Assembly (NCBI RefSeq): GCF_035222275.1
Contig: NC_085883.1
Span: 1,116,001-1,180,000 of the forward strand
Direction of reading: 5' to 3'
DNA: 64,000 nucleotides
Origin: Podospora bellae-mahoneyi
Taxonomy: Eukaryota; Ascomycota; Sordariomycetes; Sordariales; Podosporaceae
The translations under genes were made by a program, and so were the position numbers. Of the stretch, positions 13,801-24,233 are shown one piece after another. Below the pieces are notes generated by a model. It saw nothing but the letters and a program-made list of their open reading frames with translations, was not told the DNA's origin and did not search any database. Positions within the stretch are counted from its first letter, which is position 1. Each line of letters opens with the position of its first letter.

Positions 13801-16800
13801 TAAATATAAATATTATAAAATTAATTAATATAAATTATTATAGAAATTATTACGGAAATCGCTAAGGGTAATAGTCTTATATAAAAACCAATTAAATAAA
13901 CGATACTAAAAAGGTAATATAGTAAATATAGATTTACTATTTTATAAGATATATTGTAGCTTATAAAGTTTATATATAAAAGTTAAAAAAAATATTAAAA
14001 AAGTAAAAAAGTCGTTAGTATTAAAATCGCGAAAATACTAAAAAATATATTAATACTTATATAATATATATTTTATAAGGGAAATATAATATAATTTTAT
14101 TTTAAATATCCGGAATATTAAAGAATACTTTAATTTTAATATATTATATATAAATATATAGAGTATTATTAAAGTAAGTTATTATACGGCTATTAATTAA
14201 TATATAAAGTAAGTAAGGAAAGTAAACTATAGTTAATTAAAAAGATTATAGTTAAGTAAGAAAAGGCCTAATAGGAGGACCTAAACGATTATTTTTTATA
14301 AAAAATATAGGCTCTAGTTAAACTAAAGGATAGCCTTTAGGTTATATAGATCGTACTAAAGTATATAAGATACTACGTCGAGTACGTAGAAAGTTAAAAC
14401 ACGGACGATAGCGTACGCTCTTTAAAAAAAGTAATATTAAAATAGTACTTAAGTTTAAACTATACTATATATTTATAGGAAAAGGTTAAATAATATTATT
14501 AAAATAAAATATATAAAATTAAATAAAAGAACCGTTATTGAATAAAGATATAAAAAAGTATTAAAGAAGTAAAAAATAAACGATAAAAGAAAGTTAGGCG
14601 AATATAATTAAAAAACTTTATATTATTAATTAACCTAAAATAGAAAAATATTTTTAAACGATATAATTATTTAAAAAATAATTCACGGCCTTTTACGGAA
14701 GCTATTAACCTTTAATAAACTACGAACGGTATTTTCGAAAGTATCGGCGTAAAGTAAAAATATAAGATAATAATTTAAGGTTTATTAGTAAAGTCGTTAT
14801 TATATAGGGAAAAAGTAAAAGAGATAAACGCCTCTAGGTTATTATACGATAAAGGGATCTTTAAATAATAATATTAATAAACGGTAGTACGGAAATAAAT
14901 TTAATTTTATTATAGTTTATATATTAAGCCTAGATACTATAAAAGAAAAAGAAAGAATAGATTATTACATAAAAATTATTTTATATATAAAAGGTTTATA
15001 AAAAAATATTATCCTTAAATATTATAGTCGAAAAAAAAATAATTTTAATTATATTCGATATTATAAATATAAAACCCTCGAAAAATATAATTTTAAAATA
15101 ACTATAATATAAAGACTATAACCTAAATATCGATTAGAAGAATAATAGTTATTTACGATTAAAAGAACCTTAAAAGTATTTAGTTAACGATAAGAAATTA
15201 AAAATATATATAGAGTAAAGTATAAGATAAATACCCTTTACGATACTATTATAAAAAACCTAAAAAGTAATAGTATACTTTATTAATATAAGCGGTAAGA
15301 TCGAAAAAGTAAGGTTAATAACGTTAATAGAAATATCGGAAATTAATAAATATATTTATTATAATAACGTAAAAAAAGGTAAAAAAAATATAATACCGGT
15401 AAAATATTAAAGATATTTAGCTTTTACGATTAAATATTTAAAAGGGTTTTTAAAGCGAGGATCGTAAGATTATAAAATTAAATTAAAAAAAGAAATTAAA
15501 TTATAATTATTTAAAGTATATCATATTAACGATAAATAAAATAAAAAGCTATAGAAATATTTAAATAAAAATTTAAGAAGAGGTTATATTAAAGAGTTTA
15601 TATCGCTAATAAAATACTTTATTTTTTTCGTACCGAAAAAAAATAAAAGCTTACGATTATATATAGATTATTAATAGTTAAATAATAAAATAGTAAAAAA
15701 TAATTATTTACTATCGTTAATATTTAAATTACGGAGTTAATTAGTAAAAGCGTAATACTTTATACGCTTAAATATATTTATCGGGTATACTTATATACGG
15801 ATTAAAGAAAGAAATAAATAAAAAATAGTATTTCGTATATCTTATAATTATTTCGAATATCTTATAATACTATTTAGGTTAATTAATATACCTACGACGT
15901 TTTAATCTTTTATTAATTATATAATATAAAAGTACCTCGATAAAATAATAATATATTATTTCGATAATATCTTTATTTATTAATATATTTTAGAAAAATA
16001 TAAACGGTATATATAAAAAATACTCGATATACTATATAGAGCCGGACTTTTAATTAATAAAAAGAAAAGCGAGTTTTACGTATAAAAAATAATATATTTA
16101 AAATATTTAATATCGTTAAGTAAAATTTATATAGAACTTAAGAAAATTATAATAATTAAGGATTTAACTTACGTTATAATTATAAAAATATATTAAAGAA
16201 TTTTTAAGGTTTATAAACTTTTATAAAATATTTATTCGAGAATATATAAATATTATAAAGCTTTTTAATTATTTAATTAAAAAAAACGTAAAGTTTCGGT
16301 GGGAGTAGGAAGAAAAGTAGGCCTTTTAGAAGCTAAAAGAAATTATTTTAAAGGACCCGATACTTAAATTATTAAACTTTAATCGATTATTTAAGGTTAA
16401 AGTAAATATATTAAACTATACGATTGGTAAGTAATTAAAATAGCAAAATAACGATAATAAATTATATTTAATAACTTTTTTTTAAAAAAAGCTCGAGGAA
16501 ATACGTTAAAACTATTTAATTTATAATAAAAAGCTATTTATTATTATTAAAGCGTTTAAAAAGTAAAGGCTATATTTTAATAATACTAAATATAAAATAT
16601 AGGTTTATACGGATTATAAAAATCTATAATACTTTATTATTACGAAGGTCTTTAACGCGTAGTAAATACGATAATTAAAGTTTCTTTCGGAATTTAATTT
16701 TTAAATTAATTATAAAAAGGGATCGGAAAACGTTAAGGTAAATGTATTTAGCCGGCGTACCGATTATTATAAAGATATATTTAAAAAGTTATTATTATTA

Positions 16801-18700
16801 TTTAAAGAAACGTTTAATAGTACTTTTAAATATTTATTATAATTATAGATAAAGTATTATATAATATATTATAAAAAAATTACTTTTAATAAATATTAAA
16901 GGAAATTAAATAATAATATTATAAAATAATATTAATAGGAAAAACTAAAGCTATAAGGTATTTAGAAAAATAATTAAGGAAGGCTATAATATAAAAATTA
17001 AATATATATAAAGCTAAATAACCGGATAATATTAATAATCAATATTTATATATTAAAGCTCGGAAAATATATAAATATCGTTAAAACTATAGAAAAGATT
17101 AAGTAATACTTTAATTAATTAAAAATTAAAGACGACGTTAAAGAAACTATTTAATTATACTATACGTACGAAAGAATAAGGGTTATAAAGTATAAATTTT
17201 ATAGATTTTTAAAGCTATTATTAATAGCGGAACGGCTATAAAGTTTAATTACTATAAACTTTATTATTAAATTATTAAAGTTTAAAAATATAATAATTAC
17301 CGTTAAGTATAATAATATATTAATAGTAATCGATAAGCTTATTAAATAAATATACTTTTTATTATATAAAGAGACTTAGTCGGTAAAGTAATTAACGGAT
17401 ATAGTATTATAGTATATTATAATAATATATATATAATTAAAAAAGTTTATTATAAATTATAATACTAAATTCGTATCGAAATTTTAAAAAGCGTTAATAA
17501 TAAAGCTAGGGGTAATAAGTAAAGCGTTATTAGTATATTACTTTTAAATAAACGGTTAAACGGAACGGCTTAATTAAATTATAAAATAATATTTACGGAA
17601 TTATATTAATTTCGAGTAAAATAATTAAATTAAATTATTATTTACGGTATAATTAATATATAATATATCGCTAACGAAAACCACGAAAGTTATATTTTTG
17701 TCGCAAATTTCGGCTACGAAGTAAACTTACGGTAAAGATCTACGGTTAAGGTATTTAGGGCCGAAATTAAAATAAATAAAATATATATATTTTATAATAA
17801 ATTTAAATAAAAATTAAAGTTTATAAAAAAAAGGATACGGAAATACTATAATACTAAAAGGCTTAAAAAACCTCGCTTTAAAAGGAAAAATATAATATTC
17901 CTTTTTATATATAATTTATATATCAAAAAACCTAATAAGAAATTAAACTATAAGCGAATAGGCCCGTTTAAGGTTAAAAGGAAGATATCGGAGACGGTAT
18001 TTAAACTAAAGCTACTTTATATAATATATTTACGGTTATATACTTTTTATATTTTACTTTTAAAGCCTATACTATTAATAAGTAAGGCTAATATATAAGC
18101 CGTAGCGAAAAACGAAAAAGAAAAATATAATATAAAAAAAATATTAAATTTATAGTTTAATAAAAGTTAATTAAAGTATTTAATTAATTAATTAAAATAT
18201 TTAATTATAAATAATTTATAAAAGTTATAAATATATTTTAATTATTTAAAAAAGTTAAAAGAATTTTATTAATAATATTTAGACCGGTTAAAACCTAAAT
18301 AAATAAAAATAAATCCGGGTATAAAAGGACTTTACTAGGCCCTTTTAAGCCTAGAAAAATCTTAATAAAAGTCGAATTTACGTTTCCGATAAAATAATTA
18401 ATATATTATATATTATACTATAAGGTTAAAAGGTAAAACGGAATTTAGGCTTAACTAATATTATATATTTTTATTATTATAAAAAAAAGTATTATTAACG
18501 AACGATAAAAAACTAACTTTAGTTTATAGCCGGATAACTATAAAATAAAGCTAAAAGAATTTCGGTAAGAATCGAACCTATATTTCCGGTAAAATAGTCG
18601 GCGTATTATATACTATATTATAAGGTTAAAAGGTATACGGAGGATTAAATATAAATAGTATTACGTACCTTAATTACTTTAGGAAGGGAAAGGCGTATTA
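13800..18700 (+). pseudogene. Ty3-C pol (protease-RT-RNase H-integrase), RIP-inactivated
   Basis: The reverse transcriptase core is readable at about 15612-16110 (VPKKN, YIDY-QLNN and YTYIRIKEGN-like stretches, all with RIP-type substitutions). The integrase C-terminal GPFKVKRK-like block lies near 17960-18000. RT precedes integrase, which is the Ty3/gypsy order. Near the 3' end a segment is duplicated about 200 bp apart (18424 and 18624). No intact frame remains. I could not place the protease or the exact domain borders. Confidence 0.72.
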
Positions 18701-19353
18701 CCGGTAGCGTTTTATATAGATAGGAAAGAAGGACCGGCTATATTAGGATTAAAAGATAGGTCGTTAGGCAGAAATTAGTTAGACTAATTTAATATATTAG
18801 AGGTTTAGTCGAGAGGAAAGGCTAAAGAAGGATTAATAGTAGAAGAAACCTATATTTTTTTTTATTTTAAATCTTTAATTACCCGCTTTTCGCGAACGGC
18901 GAAGTAACGGAATTTAATAATGAAAATATAGTACTAGGTTTCTACCCGTAAAAGTTTCGAAGCGGCTTATAATATAGTTATATAAATTTATTATTCTTTA
19001 ACGTTTAGTTTTTCTTTCTAACGACGTAGGGAGGTTATTAAGGCGGAAGTAAAATTTAGGACGTTATAGTCGGAGCGACCGGAACGTATATAATAATTAT
19101 ATTTAAAAGAGTATTCGAAAATGCGGTAATCGGAGATATTAAAGGCCTCGTAGGAAAAGTAAGGAAGTATTTCGTTACCGGAAATATAAATAGCGGCTAT
19201 AAGATTTTAATAACGAAGGGTATTAGAAGGACCTTTCGGCGTAGATTTCTTAATATAGTTAAATATTATATAAAGTTAATAATAAAAAAAGAAAACTTAT
19301 TTAAAGTTATTAATAAGAGAGATTAACGAATTAAATTACCGGGGCGTTAGTTT

Positions 19354-19364
19354 AAGAGGGGGAG
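19354..19364 (+). other. Polypurine tract of Ty3-C
   Basis: An 11-base purine run, AAGAGGGGGAG, lies 5 bp before the 3' LTR. This is where plus-strand DNA priming starts in LTR retroelements. The equivalent run is seen on the minus strand beside 823 and 5261. Confidence 0.7.
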
Positions 19365-19369
19365 TATCG

Positions 19370-19793
19370 TATTATAACTTTAGTTTAGGACGGGTTATAG
19401 GGCTACGGAAATAGAGGCTAATCGGAAAAACGTACGAGAATAGCTAATTATAGTAAAGGACGATTAATTAGTACGTTAAGGGTACTAAATAGATTAAATA
19501 GAGTGCTTAGTCTAATTAAGGTATTAAGTAAACTAAATAATCGTAATTAGTATACTAAAGGTACTAAATAAGAAGTAAATATAGTTTAGTATAAGGTCTA
19601 TATATATACGGAGGAACTAGCTAGTATAGATAGATAGTTCCGTAATATATAATTTTAAGCTTATATTCACGGTATTTAGTATTTATATTGAGATATCTTA
19701 TCGTACACTGTTTAGCTATACCGAACCAAAATTATTCAGAAGCAGCCTTTAACCGGTATCCCTTTCAGAGGTTCTGGATAGGGGTTCGTCACA
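19370..19793 (+). repeat. Ty3-C 3' LTR
   Basis: This 424 bp LTR is the partner of 12198-12622. Here U3 is heavily mutated and the last ~110 bp are nearly unmutated, the reverse of the 5' LTR. Confidence 0.9.
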
Positions 19794-19954
19794 ATCACCC
19801 GTAGCATCTTGCGTCCTGCAGACTGCTCAGGCCTCTTGGCGCCGTAGCACTTCTGGCCAGCCTTGATTGGCTGCCTCCTAGTTTCCTTAATGATTGGCTG
19901 GGAACGCCCCGCGCCCCACATACTGCGCGGCCTGCCGTTGGGTTAACTGTGACA
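19794..19954 (-). repeat. Ty3-B second LTR, second piece (with ATCAC copy)
   Basis: The ATCAC copy at 19794-19798 is followed by the last 156 bp of the interrupted LTR, ending TGTGACA. It is almost free of RIP changes and closely matches 22963-23118. Confidence 0.9.
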
Positions 19955-22673
19955 CTTAACCGTAAAGGTTAAGTATCCTCGATATTTTACCGGTATTACT
20001 GTTTTTTTATTTTTTTTCATATTATTATAATAAACGTATTTATTAATTTTTAATATTTTTATTAACGTTATTAACTTTATTTTTTCGATTTTACTATTTA
20101 TATTAATAAAGTATATTATTACTTTTTAAACTCTTCATAATAATACTATAAAGGGTATTTATTTTATATTTTATTTTATATATATTTTTAATTTTTTATC
20201 GTTAATTAAATATTTTTAAGGTTTTTTTAATATAAATAATTACTATTCCTTTAATCGATATTTAAATTATAATTTTTATATTATAATTATTTTAAAATTA
20301 TATTTTTCGAGGGTCTTATATTTATAATATTAAATATAATTAAAATTATTTTTCTTTCGATTATAATATTTAAGGATAGTATCTCTTTATAAACCTTTTA
20401 CGTATAAAATAATTTTTATATAACGATCTATTCTTTTTTTTTTACTATAGTATCCGGGTTTAATATACGAATTATAATAAAATTAAGTTTATTTCTATAC
20501 TACCGTTTATTAATATTATTACTTAAAAATCCTTTTAATATATAATAATTTAAAGGTATTTATTTCTTTTACTATTTTTTTATATAGTAACGACCTCGCT
20601 AATAAATTTTAAATCGTTATTCTATACCTTTACTTTACGTTAATACTTTCGAAAATACTATTTATAATCCGTTAAAGATTAACGGTCCTCGCGAAAAACC
20701 GCGAATTATTTTTCAAATAATTATATCGTTTAAAAATATTTTTTTACTCTAAATTAATTAGTAATATAAAGTTTTTTAATTATATTTACTTAATTTCTTT
20801 TTATTTTTTATTTTTTACTTCTTTAATATTTTTTATATTTTCGTTTAATAATAATTTTTTTACTTAATTTTATATATTTTATTTTAATAATATCGTTTAA
20901 CCTTTTCCTATAAATATATAGTATAATTTAAACTTAAATATTATTTTAATATTATTTCCTTTAAAAGTATATATTATTATTTATATTTTAATTTTCTAAG
21001 TATTTAATATAATATTTTATATATTTTAATATAATTTATATAATTTAAAGGTTATTTTTTAATTTAACCGAGGTTTAAATCTTTTATAAAAAGTAATTAT
21101 TTAAATCCTTTTATTAAACTTTTTTTTATTTAATTATAGTTTTCCTAATTAATTATAATTTACTTTCTTTACTTACTTTATATACCGGCTAATAGCCGTA
21201 TAGTAAGTTACTTTAATAATATTTTATATATTTATATATAATATATTAAAACTAAAGTATTTTCCGATATTCCGGATATTTAAAATAAAATTATATTATA
21301 TTTCTTTTATAAAATATATATTATATAAATATTAATATATTTTTTAATAATTTTGCGATTCCAATATTAATAATCTTTTTACTTTTTTAATATTTTTTTT
21401 TAGTTTTTATATATAAACTTTATAAATTATAATATATTTTATAAAATAATGAATCTATATTTACCGTACTACCTTTTTAATAATATTTATTTAATAGGTT
21501 TTTACATAAGATTATTACTTTTAACGATTTTTATAATAATTTCCGTAATAATCCGTACTAATTAATCCTATAATATTTATATTTAAAAATCCCTTTCCTT
21601 TAATCTTACTACTTTACTTTATTAATATTAAATAGTTATTACCTCTATAACCTTTAATCCCTTTAATATAATAGTAACTATAATCTTTTTTTTTTAATTA
21701 AGTTGTTTAAGTACTTAATAATCTTTTTTAAAATATTTTACTTTACTATAATTAAAATATTTAAGATTATCCTTACTTTAGTTCTAGCCTTACGGCCTTT
21801 ATTATTATATAATATTAATTTTTATAGGCCTTACGTACGTAATCCTTAAAATATAAGTCCCGTATAGTCGTTTTTTTTATCGTTAAGTCGGTAAGGTCTT
21901 TATATATATATACTTTTATACTTTTTATAATATTAATATTATTAATCGTCGATACGGACCGCTATTATAATATATTTATTAATTATCTCCGGTCGTTCCT
22001 CTCGATATAACTTATCTTTAACCTTTTTTTAAACCCGTTATAAAATAATTATATTAATCCTTTATCGTTAATTTTATTATAAAATATATTTATTTTAAAT
22101 ATTATAATATAATTAATAATAAATCTAATTTACTTTAAGTTAATTAATTACTTTTAAATATATTTATTTTTATTATATTTCTTAAATACCTTTTTAATCT
22201 TTTTTTCGAACTTTTTATATAATTTAAAAAAAAAATTTATAACTTTTTCTTACTTATCGTCCTTATTATTAAAATAATTTTTTAAAATCGGCTCGAACTA
22301 AATAAATACTTTATTTTTAAGTTTAAACGTAACGTATATTACTTTAAACGGTTCGTTTAAAAAATAAAAAGAATAATATTAAAAATATACTTTAAACTAA
22401 ATTAAAAATCTTTTTAATTCTCCTTTAACTCCTTCATAGCGATCCGGAATTTCGAGCTTAACGCGATTTTTTTCTTTACGTAAAGTATTAAATTTTTAAT
22501 AAAATATAGTATTTTTTTTACGTAAAAGAGTTATACGAGATTCGCGGTTTATTTTTAAGTTCCTAGATATATATTAGAAGTTAATCGATAGTAAATTAAA
22601 TATTAGTATTTTCGGCTATAGCGTTTAAATATCTTTAATTTATTTATAATAAAATTAAAGTAAATATATAACG
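19955..22673 (-). pseudogene. Ty3-A internal region, 5' part (decayed gag and start of pol)
   Basis: This stretch begins with the CTTAA copy (19955-19959) and continues the sequence broken at 4815, as alignment with Ty3-B from about 9050 shows. Read on the minus strand, gag starts next to 22673. Its gag around 21780-21850 resembles that of Ty3-C rather than Ty3-B. No frame stays open. Confidence 0.75.
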
Positions 22674-23118
22674 TATAACGAACTTTTATTTAGAACCTTT
22701 AAAAAGGATACCGGTTAAAGGCTATTCCTAAATAATCCTAGTTCGGTATAGCTAAATAGTATACGATAAAATATTTTAATATAAATATAAAATACCGTAA
22801 ATATAAGCTTAAATTATATATTACGGAACTATCTATTTACACTAGCTAGTTCCTCCGTATATATAGACCTCGGGGCCCTGAGGTACTCGCCCTGCTACGG
22901 CCCCGATTACTCCTAGCACTTTACATCCTGCGAAGTGCTCGTCGTGCTATGCCTTCGATCACCCGTAGTATCTTGCATCCTGCAGACTGCTCAGGCCTCT
23001 TGGCGCCGTAGCACTTCTGGCCAGCCTTGATTGGCTGCCTCCTGGTTTCCTTAATGATTGGCTAGGGACGCCCCGCGCCCCACATACTGCGCGACCTGCC
23101 GTTGGGTTAACTGTGACA
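22674..23118 (-). repeat. Ty3-A LTR (5' LTR in element sense)
   Basis: This 445 bp LTR has a heavily mutated half at 22674-22855 (U5/R in element sense). The U3 half from about 22860 to 23118 is nearly unmutated and ends TGTGACA. It is followed by the GTTAG target copy at 23119-23123. Confidence 0.9.
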
Positions 23119-23350
23119 GTTAGTTAGCGCGTCGTCGTAAAAGAGTCGTATAGTAGACTTTATAGATCTTTCCTGTAGCTTGGAGGCTAAGATTTTTATC
23201 TTTTTTAAGAGCTTCGAGGGCTAGGATCACCATAGCTTCCTTTAAAGTAGGAGGTATATTGGGTTATGTAGAAAAAGTCGATGTTACGTAGAAAAATGGC
23301 ACGTCGCTTAAAAAGTAGTGCACTCCCTTATATGGTGCACTCGCTTATAA
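23119..23350 (-). pseudogene. pogo/Fot1-like transposase, N-terminal fragment
   Basis: On the minus strand from ATG at 23233 the frame reads a helix-turn-helix of the psq type: LALEALKKDKNLSL, then A-TGKIYKV, then LLRRRAN. This is the N-terminal DNA-binding part of fungal pogo/Fot1-type transposases. The frame runs into the Ty3-A insertion at 23118 and resumes at 378 going left. Upstream, 23250-23350 contains repeated GTAGAAAAA and GTGCACTC motifs that may belong to the terminal repeat, but the exact end of the element cannot be fixed because the other end is outside the window. It is much less mutated than 1-378. Confidence 0.75.
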
Positions 23351-24233
23351 TGTACGTTATTTTATTTTATCTATTATATATAACCAGGATTTATATGATT
23401 AACTTCAAAATTAAAGTTTTATATTTCAAAGTTTATATTAGGTAATTAAAGTAGCTTAAATAATAACATTAATAAATAGTTTATACATTTATTTATAATA
23501 TATTACGAAGGCTTCAGTAGGTGCTTAAAGCTGAGAGTTAACTTATTTACTATTATTATAAATACTTTAATTTATAAAAAAAAAGCTTAATTAGAAGTAC
23601 ATATACCTTATAAAAAATAAATGAAATACACCTATTTTTTACCCTATCAGATTAAAAAGTCACACGTTAATATTTAAAAAAGTTGGAAAAGTGTATAGAC
23701 TTATTAGGCTCTTACTTCCATCCATAGATAGATATTATGCAGAGGACATTCTCTAGGGTGACTCCACTCGACTATCGTCATGTCTCCTCGTATTCTGTTG
23801 AACTTCTCACAGTGCTCGGTTGCCAGGGCACACCCTTTTCCATTGCCCAATGTAGCATCCTATCAACCCTAACCCTATTTTGGAGTTCTCCTGAACGCCC
23901 CTAACATGGCTGGCGATATCAGCATTAAGATACCCAGCCACAGAGGGTTTCAGCTCCTCGTTTCAGCCACGGCGTCGCATTCAGGCGTCATCAGCTGCGG
24001 TTTGGCGGTTGCTGCCCCGCAACCGTGCAAGCAGAACCCCACCCACGTCCCGCGACACCGCCATGAGCTTCAAGGCTCCATCCATAGCTCCCAACCTGGA
24101 AAGTTGCTGGCACAACCAAAACACACCGCAAATCTCCCTCCTCAGTAAACTCAACTTCATAGCCACTCAATCTGCGAGTAATTCTCTCCTCTCTCTTTCC
24201 ATACCTTGCATAATCAGTCGTGATATCACCAAA
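23351..24233. other. Transition from transposon block to gene space; AIP1 upstream region
   Basis: Bases up to about 23700 are AT-rich without recognisable coding or repeat structure. From about 23720 composition becomes normal. Two tandem CCCTAA units lie at 23865-23877, 357 bp before the AIP1 start codon. Overlapping short frames at 23906-24400 are inconsistent with one another and are not genes. Confidence 0.5.

Larger units (their letters stand above)
12198..19793 (+). mobile_element. Ty3-C: innermost Ty3/gypsy element, plus orientation
   Basis: The element of 7,596 bp begins TGTCACAACCC and ends GGGTTCGTCACA, with LTRs at 12198-12622 and 19370-19793 and a 5 bp target duplication. Sense is plus: a decayed CCHC zinc knuckle at 13541-13585, reverse transcriptase at about 15600-16300 and the integrase C-terminal GPFKV-like block near 17960. 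It is the youngest insertion of the nest by position. Its U3 is unrelated by eye to the U3 of Ty3-A/B, while R-U5 from the TATA-like run onward is the same. RIP has inactivated it. Confidence 0.92.
4816..19954 (-). mobile_element. Ty3-B: second Ty3/gypsy element, inserted in Ty3-A, split by Ty3-C
   Basis: The 446 bp LTRs are 4816-5261 and 11908-12197 plus 19799-19954, the latter interrupted by Ty3-C. Removing Ty3-C and one ATCAC copy leaves 7,538 bp. Orientation is minus, parallel to Ty3-A. Its pol is related to Ty3-A along its length but carries a different set of RIP changes. The gag part near 11000-11200 differs from the gag of Ty3-A and Ty3-C, and it lacks their 210 bp duplication, so it is a distinct sublineage sharing the same LTR type as Ty3-A. 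Confidence 0.9.
379..23118 (-). mobile_element. Ty3-A: RIP-mutated Ty3/gypsy LTR retrotransposon, split by Ty3-B
   Basis: Two LTRs of 445 bp (379-823 and 22674-23118) start with TGTGACG (left copies mutated to TATAACG) and end in TGTGACA on the plus strand. The internal sequence is cut at 4815 by Ty3-B and resumes at 19955. Without the insert and one target copy the element is 7,596 bp. The coding sense is minus: the reverse complement gives reverse transcriptase (around 4130-4640), then integrase and the 3' end toward 824, while gag lies toward 22673. The order RT before integrase is Ty3/gypsy order. Stops and Cys-to-Tyr type changes are everywhere, so it cannot act on its own. It landed in the pogo-like transposase gene and is flanked by GTTAG on both sides. 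Confidence 0.9.

Noticed and set aside
19736-19921. 61-codon frame on the minus strand
   Set aside because: It spans the Ty3-C end and the Ty3-B LTR remainder; not a gene.
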